64,000 nt of DNA from Vitis vinifera (Eukaryota; Streptophyta; Magnoliopsida; Vitales; Vitaceae), in the NCBI RefSeq assembly GCF_030704535.1, contig NC_081818.1, forward strand, positions 29,902,001-29,966,000, read 5' to 3'. Under the pieces are notes generated by a model. It did no database searches. It had not been told where the DNA came from and saw only the letters and a list, made by a program, of their open reading frames with translations. Positions 1 through 11,374 of the stretch are shown here, piece after piece. A program made the translations under genes and the position numbers. Within the stretch, counting starts at the first letter, position 1. Each line of letters opens with the position of its first letter.

Positions 1-149
1 GCAATGCTCAGGCGAACTGGTTTGCCATCTGCCAACAATTCAAATCCTTCTGTGAGCGCATCTCTGGCTCTTTGATTGGATCTTTTGGAGGAATTATTTT
101 GTTTATACTGCTAGTATTGTTGTCTGCTGTTGCCCTTTCCCGCTGTTGA
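1..149 (+). CDS. CASP-family membrane protein, C-terminal fragment (gene starts left of window)
   Basis: Read from base 3, the frame gives 48 codons to a TGA at 147-149. The peptide contains NWFAICQQF, then [14 protein letters not shown], then a hydrophobic stretch ([17 protein letters not shown]) ending SRC. This is the conserved C-terminus of Casparian strip membrane domain proteins: the last extracellular loop, the fourth membrane helix and a short cytosolic tail. Family members polymerise in the plasma membrane of endodermal cells and position the lignin machinery. The first three helices lie outside the window, so CASP cannot be separated from CASP-like on this piece alone. The neighbouring PPR gene matches the neighbour of Arabidopsis CASP5, which favours a CASP5-type gene. 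Confidence 0.8.
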   Translation, partial: NAQANWFAICQQFKSFCERISGSLIGSFGGIILFILLVLLSAVALSRC

Positions 150-208
150 TGTGGCATGGCACTATTGTTGTCAGCTGTCCATTTCTCGCTGTTGATATGG
201 CAGGATGA
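115..208 (+). repeat. Imperfect 48-bp tandem duplication over the CASP stop codon
   Basis: The segment 115-162, which holds the last codons and stop of the CASP gene, is repeated with about 80% identity at 163-208. Both copies contain TATTGTTGTC and CGCTGTTGAT. The second copy lies in the 3' UTR and is not translated. Confidence 0.75.
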
Positions 209-1129
209 TCATGGCTCCCTATGATCAGTGCATGCATGTGTGTCTATTGGTTTGCATTACTGCAAGAGAGAGGGTGAATGCGCATCACTCGTGTAATCTT
301 TTTTTTCAAGTTTCTTTCTCCTTTACTGTGTAATGGAATTTGGATTTCACTGAAAGTTTACTTCTCTCAAACAGTGTGAACTAGAGAGATTCTGCATATA
401 TGTTTTCCTTTAAACAAGGACTTTATGAAAGCTAAGAAATCTAATTATTCTTATTAACTGGTGGTAAGAATCAGCACAAAATGGGAAGCACCCAAGCATT
501 AACACTTTCTACAGAGAGCTGTAGTTGCAGTTGCAATAGCAACACTAGCAAATGTAATATGATGTAATAGTTTTGACTTGAGTATCGAGAATCATTCTCT
601 ATGCAAGATAAAATTCTGTGAAGATTGTAACATAAAAGCAATGAAGAGAATGTTTTGTGACTAGTGAGGATGACTTAGAACCATGGGTTTTAACAAGCTA
701 TAGCATGGTTGAGAAATAGAGGGATTGAGGGAACCGTTTTCACAAAAAGCTCATGGAAGGAGCAGAATGTTTTCTGTCAATCAAGTAGATGAAGTTGCTG
801 ATCCATTTTGGCCAGGAACAACAGATACGGGCCATAAAAGGCAAGGGACCAACTTGTAATCTCAGTGTCAATAAAACGATTCAGAACAGAGTTTAGAGCC
901 TGACTATAATTTCTTTCAGCAATTGTTTCAAAACAAAACTTGTGTCATCATTTCCTTCGATAAATAAACTCAGAATTCATCAATGGTCCTGAGAAGGATT
1001 ATCAGAATGATACATATAAACATGGTTCTAAAGATGATAAAATAAAAGACATTGACATTGTGGACTGATATCTGTGTAATGCTTACTGATATTCTGAAAC
1101 AATGTAAGGATGTCATGAAAGAGAACTTC
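209..1129. other. Convergent intergenic/3' UTR region between CASP and PPR genes
   Basis: The CASP gene (+) and the PPR gene (-) end toward each other here. I see no open frame of note, no RNA gene and no clear repeat. The sequence probably holds both 3' UTRs. Confidence 0.5.
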
Positions 1130-2782
1130 CTAACATCTATGCAGCTCAAGGAATGGCTTTCTTGAATTCAACTTGGGTTTTGAATCAAACAAGAAATGCA
1201 TGAGAGCTTTGTTATCTCCTTCAATTAAGCTACAACCAGCCTCTTTCCTCACCCCACTGTCATCCATCAATTTCCTCACCTTCTCAACCCCATCCCATTC
1301 TCCTCGCGAGGCGTATATGTTAGAAAGTAATACATAATCCCCACTCTCATCATGTCTCATTTTGAGTAGCTGCATATTTGCTCGTCTCCCTAATTCAACA
1401 TTTCCATGAATTCTACAAGCTCCAAGCAGAGTCCTCCACACAATGGCATTGGGTTCGATCTTCATTGTGTCTATAAAATCAAATGCTTCGTTCAATAGCC
1501 CAGCACGCCCTAGCAAATCCACCATACACCCATAATGCCTTATGTTTGGTTCAATATTATACTCATCTCTCATAAGATCAAAATATTGACGACCCTCTTC
1601 AACTCTTCCAGCATGACTACAAGCAACCAAGACTCCAACAAAAGTGATCTCGTCTGGCCTAATCTTCAGCTTCCGCATCTCAGTAAACAGATGAATTGAT
1701 TTCTCAGCATGACCATGGAAAGCTAATCCACCTAATACGGAGTTCCAAGTTGATACATCTTTCTCTCTCATCCCTTGGAACACTTCTAGTGCTCTCACAA
1801 TGCTCCCACACTTTGCATACATGTCTATAAGTGCATTCCCAAGTAGAACACTCAAATCCCTAAAACCCATCTCTGAAATGCAGCAATGTATCCTCTGCCC
1901 AGCATCCAAATCTCCCAAATCAGTACAAGCCGACAAAAGACTCAACATGGTCACCTCATCAGGCAATTCTCCCACGGACCTCATCTCCTCAAACATCTCC
2001 AAAGCCTGCTGATTCGACCCGCAAAGCACATACCCTGCAATCATCGCATTCCAAGTTACAACATCCCTCTTAGGGACTTCATCAAAAAGTTTCCGAGCAC
2101 TCTCCATCTCCCCCCGTTTTGCATACCCTGTTATCATAACATTCCAAGAAACTAAATCCTTCACCGGCATTTCATCAAAAAGCTGCCTAGCAACCCCCAG
2201 CTCCCCTCTCCTTGCATAACCCGCAGTCAAAGCCGACCATGCCACAACGTCCCGCTTCGCCGAACCATCAAACAGCGCCCTCGCCACCGCCAAGTCCCCA
2301 CAATTGGCATGAAAATATATAAGAGTATTCCTCACAAATGTGTTCGATTCAAACCCGAGTCTGAAAACCCTCCCATGAACCCCAAACCCCATCTTCACCC
2401 AACAAAGCCTAGTACAAGCCTTGAGCACAAAAGGAAACGTGAACTTGTCAGGCCTCACGCACCCATTTTCCATCTGGCTATATAGAGAAATAGCGTTTAA
2501 AGGACTGGGGCTCTGAGCAGATCCTCTGATCATAGTGTTCCACATGAAGGTGTCTGGTTCAGTAATATGAGGGAACAATTGATGTGCGTAAGCCATGGTG
2601 CCTGAAATGGCGATTGAACTGGCGTAAATGAGCTCTCTGAGAGCAGAGGTGTTGGAGTTGAAGCCCTTGACGATCATGGAGGCGTGGATTTGCTTCAGAG
2701 TTCCGATGGTGGTGCAACTCCGCCATAGCTGTGACCGTTGTTGGCGGCTGGGGCTCTTGTCAGTCAACCTCTTTCTTATCAT
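1130..2782 (-). CDS. PLS-type pentatricopeptide repeat protein, E subclass (At5g15300-like)
   Basis: This intronless 550-residue protein contains tandem P, L and S type PPR motifs from about residue 75 to 440. Typical repeats read VTWNAMIAGY, NALIDMYAKCG and DLLGRAG. An E motif follows at about 444-520 (IVWRTLLGACRIHGN, YVLLSNIYAS, CSLIEGD). It stops soon afterwards without E+ or DYW domains. The N-terminal LKQIHASMIVKG segment is common in this class. PPR proteins bind organellar RNA base by base; E-class members usually act in C-to-U editing or RNA processing and recruit the deaminase in trans. The sequence closely resembles Arabidopsis At5g15300 as I remember it. The start ATG is the first in the frame and matches the family start (MIRKR). 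Target RNA and organelle cannot be read from the sequence. Confidence 0.92.
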   Translation of the reverse strand: MIRKRLTDKSPSRQQRSQLWRSCTTIGTLKQIHASMIVKGFNSNTSALRELIYASSIAISGTMAYAHQLFPHITEPDTFMWNTMIRGSAQSPSPLNAISLYSQMENGCVRPDKFTFPFVLKACTRLCWVKMGFGVHGRVFRLGFESNTFVRNTLIYFHANCGDLAVARALFDGSAKRDVVAWSALTAGYARRGELGVARQLFDEMPVKDLVSWNVMITGYAKRGEMESARKLFDEVPKRDVVTWNAMIAGYVLCGSNQQALEMFEEMRSVGELPDEVTMLSLLSACTDLGDLDAGQRIHCCISEMGFRDLSVLLGNALIDMYAKCGSIVRALEVFQGMREKDVSTWNSVLGGLAFHGHAEKSIHLFTEMRKLKIRPDEITFVGVLVACSHAGRVEEGRQYFDLMRDEYNIEPNIRHYGCMVDLLGRAGLLNEAFDFIDTMKIEPNAIVWRTLLGACRIHGNVELGRRANMQLLKMRHDESGDYVLLSNIYASRGEWDGVEKVRKLMDDSGVRKEAGCSLIEGDNKALMHFLFDSKPKLNSRKPFLELHRC

Positions 2783-3565
2783 TACACGTAGTTTTCAAAT
2801 CATTTCACGTGCATCTCTTTCTTGCGGCCCTGTAACGACTTAATCTTCTTCGATTCAAATACGCACCTCATTCAGTTAGCTTCGTCCACGTGTTTTGTAA
2901 TACTTTGAAATCGTGTCCCTCTCGCAATTGTCTACATTCACATATTTAACCAACCGACTGCTTTTATTACTCATCATGTGTCTATTTCTACATAGTTAGT
3001 TAGGGTGCAACTTGTACACATTAGCCCCATCCAATCCCATTTTTCTCTATCGATTTGAACAATCATTTTGAATATTTCCTACTCTAGTTTAATAATATTT
3101 ATAATTTATATACATATAATTTGATTTTTTATTTTTCTATAAAAATATATAAATTTATTTTCACCTATGTGTTATTATCTTAAAATTTTATCATATTTAC
3201 TATTTAAATTTTGATATAAAGATATATGCATTTTTTCTTACAAATATTATGAATGAATTTTGAATCATAAAATCTAATAAAACCCAAATTTTATTCAACT
3301 AACTTAACCTCAATTTAGAAAAATGACATTGAATGGGACATGAGTTGAGGACCTTGAGTTAAAAATTGGATTGAGTTAGATTCATATTGATTATTATTAT
3401 TTTTTTTTTAAAAAATAGAAATAATATTAATGTCCGAAATGTAATAACTCTTAAAAGTTTACATTAATATAATGTTTTTTAGAAAGTGGTTAAAAAATTT
3501 GAGGTATTATATTTAGTGCCTTAAATTTTAAATTTTTGAAAATAATTTTTAAAGATATAAAATAA
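2783..3565. other. PPR promoter and AT-rich intergenic DNA
   Basis: About 250 bases of moderate GC directly upstream of the PPR start (minus strand) probably hold its promoter. No clear TATA box was seen. AT-rich sequence without open frames follows. Confidence 0.5.
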
Positions 3566-3776
3566 GGTGGTATTTGTTTTTTGGTTGAATGAAAAAAAAT
3601 TAAAATATTTGAATTTTTTTTATTCACCTAAAGTAAATATCAACTAATATAATTAAAGTAAACTTATTATTAATATGTTCAATTTAATTATATTGGTTGA
3701 TATCAATAGATTATTTTTAATTGAATAAAAAAAATATTTTGATTTTTTTCTATTAAGATAAAAAATAAATACCACC
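3566..3776. mobile_element. Foldback MITE, PIF/Harbinger-like, with TAA target-site duplication
   Basis: The ends are perfect inverted repeats: GGTGGTATTT at 3566-3575 and AAATACCACC at 3767-3776. TAA flanks both sides (3563-3565 and 3777-3779). The imperfect inverted similarity extends tens of bases inward. At 211 bp with no coding capacity, this fits a non-autonomous miniature element. The TAA duplication is the TWA target typical of PIF/Harbinger transposases. Confidence 0.8.
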
Positions 3777-4089
3777 TAAATAAATACTTTTTGTAAAAAA
3801 AATTCTACTTTTTATATAGAAATTTATATTTTTAAAAATAAAAAATAAGAAGTGTATCCTAGGAAACCTTAATTATTATATTCAAAAAAATAACTTACCA
3901 TTGGATTAATTGTATGATTTATGTAGTTTTTTTTTTAATTTTTAAAAATAAAAAATAAGAAGCGTATAGAATTTGTTATTTTTAAAAATTAATTTCAAAT
4001 TTAAAAATCAATCTAGGTAAATTAATGATTATACTTTTCTAAATTTTTTACTAGGTAAATTAAATTTAAATCAAGACTTAATATGTTGG

Positions 4090-5130
4090 TGTGGACCCGA
4101 TTTTTTAATGTCGGTTCACACTCAATGATAAAACTCATTTTTTATTATATATTTTTTTTGAAAAGTTGGAATAGTCACTTTTTTTTTTATTTGTAAAAGA
4201 AAAACAAAATAAGAAATAAAATATTAAAGTGACTCATTTTTTAAGAAAAACATGTATATAAAAGGCCAAATCTAAATTTAGGAGTCAAATTACTTATTTA
4301 GAAAGTATCATAGGTAACACTCTTCTAAACTTTAAAAAGGTTATTAAACAAATAAAGGAAACTATAACAATTGACTAGTAGATTGTGAATATTAATAAAT
4401 AAGAGCAAAAATATATAATAAAACATGTTAATAAGAAATAAGAAACTAACAATGAATATATGAGCTATGGATATCGAAAAATCATAGGATAAAAGCCAAA
4501 CAAATAAATATCACTTAAATGCATAAAGAGCTTAACACATGAAACGATTAATCAATGGGAGTAGATGGTGTTATGCAATAATGCCCAAAATAAGCTATCT
4601 TTCATAAGAAAGAATGAGTTCAAAGCAAAGATCACCCAACATCTACAAGCTAAGTTTCCTTAAATCTCTTTATTAATGTCTTTTAATGATAAATTATTTT
4701 CTATGAAAATTTTCAATATATTTATTGTCGAAATTGGAAACTTAATAGACAACTTCTGATTTATAAAAATTTTAAAAATTTGAGAGCTCCTTATCCAACG
4801 TAGAAATATTTCATTCTAGAATTATTCTTATAAAATAAATTTAAGAAAAATATTTAAAATTCTTGACAATAATTAAAAAAAAAACTTAACTCTAAAACCT
4901 AAAATTACCAAATTACCCCTACAATAAAAAATTAGGATTATAATAACAAAAAAAATCCTAAAAATTACAAAACTCTATAAACTAGAAAAAAAAAAAAAAA
5001 AATTGCATGCAAGGCTCACTGAGACTACACATAAATAAAGAGAATGATTATAAGGCAACCGGTTGGGTTTGTTAGTCACAAGCCATGAATGCTGAATTGT
5101 TATGACACCTTTATGCGGACATGTCCCTTT
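4090..5130 (+). mobile_element. Diverged LTR remnant of the TGTGGACCC family
   Basis: The segment starts TGTGGACCC at 4090. For about 300 bases it runs parallel to the LTR starts at 29,072 (+) and at 18,427 (- strand): direct-repeat-like A/T tracts, a GACTC-type block, then a TTACTTATT...GGTAACACTCTTCTAA block. No matching right end or 5-bp target duplication was found, so the copy is probably truncated. Only the first few hundred bases are well supported. Confidence 0.6.
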
Positions 5131-5193
5131 CACTTATAAAATGAATTAGGTCATGTGAGAATCATACTCTAGCACGACGAATAATTAATATTA

Positions 5194-5249
5194 AATAATA
5201 ATAATAATAGTAATAATAATAATAATAATAATAATTATTATTATTATTA
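5194..5249. repeat. (AAT)n/(ATT)n palindromic microsatellite
   Basis: A run of AAT units switches to ATT/TTA units near 5234. The tract is therefore self-complementary and could form a hairpin. Confidence 0.85.
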
Positions 5250-8200
5250 GTAAAGGTAATATTTTTTACAAAATCAAAATAGAAAATTTATTTTAAAAAA
5301 AACTAAATATATTTATCCAAATAATTTTTATATTATTTTCTTTTCAAATTTTCAAATATAAGAGAAAAATATTTAATAAAAAAAAAAAAAAAACAACATA
5401 CAAGGCACATGTAGGTTGCACACAATAAAGTTTTAGTTTTTATGTAATATTATCAATTTGAAAAAAAAATTCAAATTAATATATATAAGAAAATTTAAGA
5501 TTAACAATACCTAAGATTAAAATTTCAAGTGCTAATAAAAAAAATTCAAATGGAAAACAAGTTATTTACCAAATGATGAAAAGAATGCAAGATCAAGTAT
5601 GCATGAAGGACATTCACCCCTAGGAGCTTAAGGTAAGATGTTCACTTAGGTGCACTTGGGAGTTTTAATTCACTTACGCATCATTTTCCTACTGGTTGAG
5701 GTTTAAAAGTAATATTTGTTTAAACATGAGGTTTAATCCAAAACCTTAGACAAGAACTTCTCATTTTGGTTTTATAAAAGTGCTTAAAAGATGTTGTCTA
5801 AGTGGTAGAAAGATTTAAAATTGAAAAAGATAAGATTTTGGATAAAAAAAAATGGTCAATTGGTTAAGAGTAGACTCAACTAGCTTAATTGGTTAGGGAA
5901 TCACTTGGTTACCCTTTCCCAGTTGAGGTCCCATCAAGGGACATTCAAATTTTCTCTTTCATCTAGTAGCCTTGTTTTCTTGGTCGATGAGTATCATTTC
6001 TCGATCAAAGATACTCTTTTCTAGGTCGAGGTCTAATCGAACTCTTAACAATCACCTACTAAATATTTAATACCTAACAATTTTGGTTGATTAAAACTTG
6101 ACTGGGAGCCTCTTGGAGCAATTTTTAGTGTTTGAGATTGGAAACTAAAAATAAAAAGCTTTCATTTATTTATTGTATAAAGAACACTTACATTAAACTT
6201 CTTACCTATTAGTTTCTCATATTCAAAACTCTCTTTATTTCTTAGTGCTTTAAATCTTTCACTTGCAAATTCATATAGTGCACCTTTGTTATTCATCCTG
6301 ACTTTCTTATATTTATTTATTAATTGTGCAATGATTGAGTGATCTTGAATTCTTATTTATTAAAGTTGAGTGTTGAGCTTTAAGTTGAGATGAAACTTGA
6401 AGGATTGGTTGCAGTATCAATCGGAGGAATCTAATTGTAAAGACTTTGGAGCTGGTTGAATATTCAAATTAATGAGGCCCTCACTTAGGGGAACTTGAGG
6501 AGAGTGGACACGGGTGGAATTGACAGAACCACTATAAAATCAATGTTTACCTACTCTTATCTCTTTATTTTTATTACTCTCTAATTGTTTGTTAATAGTA
6601 ATTTTCAATTTTTTTTTTAAAAAACCTAATTCACCCCATTTGATGTTTTTCCAAAACTAATTAGCCTTGTTTCACAAGATTGTATATATAGGAATGAGAA
6701 TTGAGTTTTCTTAATTATAATTGAGGTACAATAATTCAAATGACACATAATCTAGGTAATAAAATCATTATTTATATTTTTTCATAATCCAAAATAATAA
6801 TAATAATACTGATAATACTAATAATGAAAAATTATTTTAAAAATTAAGTAATGAAATCACCAAAAATTCCTTAGATTGTTATTATAATATGCCATATAAC
6901 AAATGAAGATTTATAAATGCATCCAGCCAATATCTCCATATATTCATCCTTTTTTTTTTTTTAAATAAATTTTACAAGTGAAATTATATGTAAATTTATA
7001 ATAAAAAGAAAAAAAAAAGAGTGGATATATTAAAATCCATCCATCAAAGCAAGCCACTTTTTAGTTTACAAGCCAAGTGTTACAATCAATCCATCAACAC
7101 CACCACAACTACTCAAATAAAAAAAAAATATATATTTTAAAAATATTGTGACTATCAATATCAACAATCAAGTCAATTACCCCCTTATCCATCCTACACA
7201 CGTTCAAATTAAAAATTAAAATAATAATAATAAAAAAATATTAAAGAATTTATGAAAGACTAAGATCTTTGGTTGTTATAATATAAACCAACCATAATCT
7301 ACCATCTCTCACACATCCTCCCCATTCCACACAAGTTGTTGGTTACAACTCCCATCTTCTTCTTAGTTTATACAATTCTCTAGACTTTATGTGTATTGAT
7401 CTCATCTTATAGAATTAATATAATCTATTAAATTAACTTAATTGTACGAACAAGTGCTTAAAATAATATTTACTTGATCATAATTAATCTTATCCTTTTT
7501 AATCAATATTTTTCATTTGTTCAAGTTATTGACTTTCTCCATATAATATAATATTTAGTTTTTCAAAGATTTTTGAGGAGTATATCTTGATTATACCGTT
7601 AAACTTATTCAATACTGTGAAAGATGATTTTGTGTTGGTTAATTTAGGTTTGACACTAAAAAATTAATTAATCTTTAGAAAATATCAACATAAAGAAATA
7701 GTTTTTGCCAAATTTTTCTAAACATGTTTAGGCTATTTTCTTCATCTTTAATAGAAGAGTACAAGACAATTGGCTAGATATTTCCTAACATGTTCTATGC
7801 CAAAATTTTCAAAATCCTGGTAACTACTATTGCCTAAATTTTTTTGGTCAAGAATTGTTCTAAGCTTCACATGTTTTAGGCAAAACGAAATTAGGTTATG
7901 TTGCTTCATTTTTGTTAAAAGGCAAAAATAATCATACAAAGATTAAGTTTTGATTCGATCTAATTATCAATAAATCATATATCTTTTCTTCGAATGAATA
8001 TGCTTCATTTCATTAAGATTAACAATCACATAGAAATTAAGCTTGAATAGACCCCATTAACATTAAATGCTACTATTTTATATACATAATTATATATATA
8101 TAATTATGAATAATTTTTTATATGAGGGTCTCATAAGTTGATATGTTCGGATTAGGTATTGACACATTTCACTATAGTGAGGGTTCAAAATTCAACTAGA

Positions 8201-8270
8201 TGACCATACCGTAATCTTGCCTAAAAAATTCCAACTTTAGTTTTCACCCAATCACTTTCTGCCACGTGGG
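5250..8270. other. Intergenic DNA with a Copia-like LTR tail near 6380-6660
   Basis: No gene is visible. Around 6420-6650 the text (GGAGGAATCTAATTGTAAAG, GGGGAACTTGAGGAG...GTGGAC, AACCACTATAAAA, CCTAATTCACCCC) resembles the 3' portion of a common plant Copia LTR. Its left limit is unclear. The rest is AT-rich with short homopolymer runs. Confidence 0.4.
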
Positions 8271-8271
8271 C

Positions 8272-8530
8272 GTTCCAAAGCCAACTAATTAGTTAGCTAA
8301 TGGTCATTGGTCAACTTTGAAGCTGAAAAATTAGGTGAGGTTCTACATTTTTTTCAACTCAGCCAATGGAAAGCATCCACGTGGAATTGTACTTGTTGCC
8401 TCCGAGTCTGCAGCAGTGGCTGCTTACGTGGCAGATGGCCACGTTGACTAATTGGTTAAATCGGAGCCGTCGGATCATAAATGTAGGCAGTGACGTCGGA
8501 ATTCCTTAAACAAGCTAACGATGACACGTG
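8272..8530. promoter_or_regulatory. Cluster of ACGT-core elements (G-boxes)
   Basis: Within 260 bases there are three perfect CACGTG boxes (8273, 8378, 8525), TACGTG (8425), CACGTT (8440) and TGACGTC (8491). ACGT cores are bound by bZIP and bHLH factors. The patch is less AT-rich than its surroundings and lies about 3 kb upstream of the NAC start. It may be a distal element of that gene or the relic of a lost promoter. Confidence 0.5.
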
Positions 8531-8885
8531 TAAGTGAATATTTAATTATTTTATGAAAGGGAAAGGGCTTGATTAGTGGCATTAACAAAAAAATAATGTT
8601 AATTATTAATAAATAAATCACATGATAAAGAAATTTAACATAATATCAAGAAAGGGTATTTTGGTCTTTTTAAACCAGGGATTTTGAAAGGTTGAAAATA
8701 TCTTTTAAAACAAACTTTTATATATATTTTAATTAAAGTCATTTTAAAAATCTATCATGTGTTTTTTTTTTTTTATAAAAAAATATATCATAAATATGAC
8801 TTTTTAAAATATCTACACACCTAATTAAAACATGTTCACATTTCTCTATGAACAAAAATTACAATTCATTGAAGTGACTTTTAAG

Positions 8886-9091
8886 ATATAATTTTCTTTT
8901 GTCATTTTATATAAATTTAAAAGTATATTATATATTTGCATATGAAATTATACAGAAGCTTGAACTCGGGTTAGATGCATATTCTAATTATTTTAAAATA
9001 CTTTTTTGATCGATATATTAGTAACATATAATTTTTTATGAAATAAAAAATATGCATACATTTTTACTAGGGATTTGATTTATATAGTTAA

Positions 9092-9133
<42 letters not shown>

Positions 9134-10070
9134 AATTATGAACAAGAAAAATAGTGAATTGTTGATAATTCCAAGCAAGATTTTTTTGTTCAACCTTTTA
9201 AGGTGTGAATCCTTCATTGAGTGGGAAAAAGGTCTCCTAATTGGGATACTTAGAATTTGAATTTATATATGTTGGGTTCTTTTTGTGCTAATATTGTATA
9301 GTAGGAGTTCCCTCAATAATGGATTTTTATCTAAATCTCATCCCTACTCCTTAAATTGGTTATCATGTGAACGATAAGATTGGTTGTCTTGACATTATGA
9401 TTATATTTTTACAATCTTGTACCTCATTTCCAATGTTATTTATAAAATACCCAATATCAAACATTTACAAAACAAATGAAAAACCTTAAAATATAATTTT
9501 CTTTTGTCATTTAATATAAAAATTTAAATCATATTATACATTCCCTTATAAAATTATCACAAATTCACATCAGGGTTAGATGTATATTTTGACCATTTTA
9601 GAATACTTCTTTAATCAATTTATTGACAAGTTATAATTTTTTTTATAAAATTAAAAATATTTATGTATTTTTATTTATAGTCTTGATTAATATGATCATT
9701 ATATATTGTTATATACATATAATTAATATCAAAATTATGACTATAAAACACAATGAATTGGTGATAAACCTAATCAAGATTTTTTTGTCTAATCTTGTAA
9801 GGTGCGAATCCTTCACTCAATGGGACATTCTCCCAATTTGTATACTTAGGATTTAAATTTATATATGTTTGGTTTCTTTTGGTGCTAGTGTGGTATACAA
9901 TGAGCAATCAATGATGGATGCTACTTAAAATTCATCCCAACTCCTTGATGTGTTATTACTTAGAAGCCCATAAATTTTTTTGTTCTAACAATTTTACATC
10001 TCATTTTCAATGTTATTTGTAAAATATCCAATAACAAGAAGTCACAAAACAAGTGGAAAATTAAGTATAT
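8886..10070 (+). repeat. ~600-bp tandem direct duplication
   Basis: The unit 8886-9480 is repeated at 9491-10,070 (offset about 605 at the left end and 578 at the right). Shared landmarks include ATAATTTTCTTTTGTCAT, GGGTTAGATG, AAGATTTTTTTGT, a GCGAATCC-type block and CAATGTTATTT. Each copy carries a short open frame (peptides of about 60-77 residues sharing KIFL-NL-RCESF). I do not consider these genes. Copy one has acquired a (TA)n run at 9093-9126. Confidence 0.8.
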
Positions 10071-11374
10071 ACGACTTTTTAATTTTTAATAGCCTCTCAA
10101 CTTGCAATATTAAATTCTAAAAAGGAAAATAGATATAAAGAGAAATGGTACTTGAAAAATAAAAGGGTTTGACTTTAAAAACTTGGGTCTTTCTCAAAAG
10201 ATAATAGTGGTTTTGTTCTCTTCTCATTTGTAGAAAGTATTTTTAAAGGGGAAAAAAAAGAGGAAAAAAAGGAATTCGAATTCTTCCAAAAACCATGTAT
10301 AATAAAAATTATTTAATAATGTATATGTTTTCAAAATTTTAATTCTTTACATAAAAAAATGAAAAGGAAAAAAATTTGGATGATCACAGTCTAGGAAAAA
10401 TTTATCGGGTCTTAAATATCTTGTTTGTTTCCTTTCATTATTTCTTCATTTCATTTTTCCAAACCATCTCCTCAACATTTTATTTCCCTTCGAAAAATAC
10501 CAAGTAAAAAATTGATTAAATGAAAGGAAAAAGCAACCCTTACTATAGGGGAGTGGAAGAGAATTTTGGGGTTAGAGTTGGAACAGAGGAGAGCCCATCT
10601 GTGATTTTTGAGAGATGGGATGCGGGATTTTGTATTCTTTTTCCACATTCAGACAGATATGATAACAAGGTTTGTTTGGGGATGTTCTTCGGGAGACAAA
10701 ACAAGGAAAATGTGTATGCTTTTCATTTCTCCTTTTTAAAATCATTTAATTTTGCACAAGCAGATGGCTTTGGTTAAACAGATAACAACTACCTAAGTAT
10801 TCTTTCAATCTCTTACCTAATAATTATAATTGTGGCCACAACCCATTAAATTAAAGAAAAAGGGGTTGTTTTCAGCTTCAAAAGGAGGGGATGGGGATGA
10901 GTTGTTTCTGGTCAAATTGAAGAAGAAAAATTATTGCACAAGAAGGTTAAAAACAGAGGAGCTGAAAACCTGAAACTACCCACCAAGTTGCCTTACAAAC
11001 CACGCTTCTCTCTCTCTTTCCCCCAAAATCCAGTATTTATGGGGCTCTGTTCCTCACAACACTCTCTCTTTTCCTAACAGCCTCAATCTCTGAGTGAGAA
11101 GCTTTTTGGTTTTTATATCTTTTCTTTCTAACAATATTGACACCATTTGACAGTTAGCAGCTTCCTCTGTTTTCTCCTGATTGTTATAGAAATTTGGTGA
11201 GTTTTGGTGGGAACCCATTTGATATTTTGGAGATTTTTTTGGAGATTTTTTTGGGGCTTGTTTGGATTATTTTCCTATTTGTGATGGTATTTGTAGAACC
11301 CATTTGTGTTTTCTTGTTAATTTTTGTTCTGGTTTTGTTTAATGAAACAGGGTTTTAGAGAGGATTTTGAAGGA
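10071..11374 (+). promoter_or_regulatory. Promoter and 5' UTR of the NAC gene
   Basis: A TATA-like GTATTTATGG lies at 11,032-11,041, followed by a CT-rich leader (ACACTCTCTCTTTTCC). That implies a long 5' UTR of about 300 bases. A GTGAGTTTTG donor near 11,196 and an AAACAG acceptor at 11,345-11,350 allow a leader intron. This is inferred, not proven. A (T)nGG-rich stretch lies between them. Confidence 0.5.

Noticed and set aside
1800..2155. Plus-strand frames across the PPR gene
   Set aside because: They are antisense shadows of the PPR coding sequence.
4085..5070. Complete LTR with GTTGG target duplication at 4090
   Set aside because: GTTGG precedes the start and recurs near 5062, but the bases before the second copy do not end in CA and the length does not fit related LTRs.
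9075..9856. Two similar short proteins encoded in the 9 kb duplication
   Set aside because: They are AT-rich, have no known domain and are explained by duplicated non-coding DNA. Kept only as a finding to test.
10520..10777. 85-codon open frame upstream of the NAC gene
   Set aside because: No recognisable domain; it lies in the presumed NAC promoter and its composition is not clearly coding.
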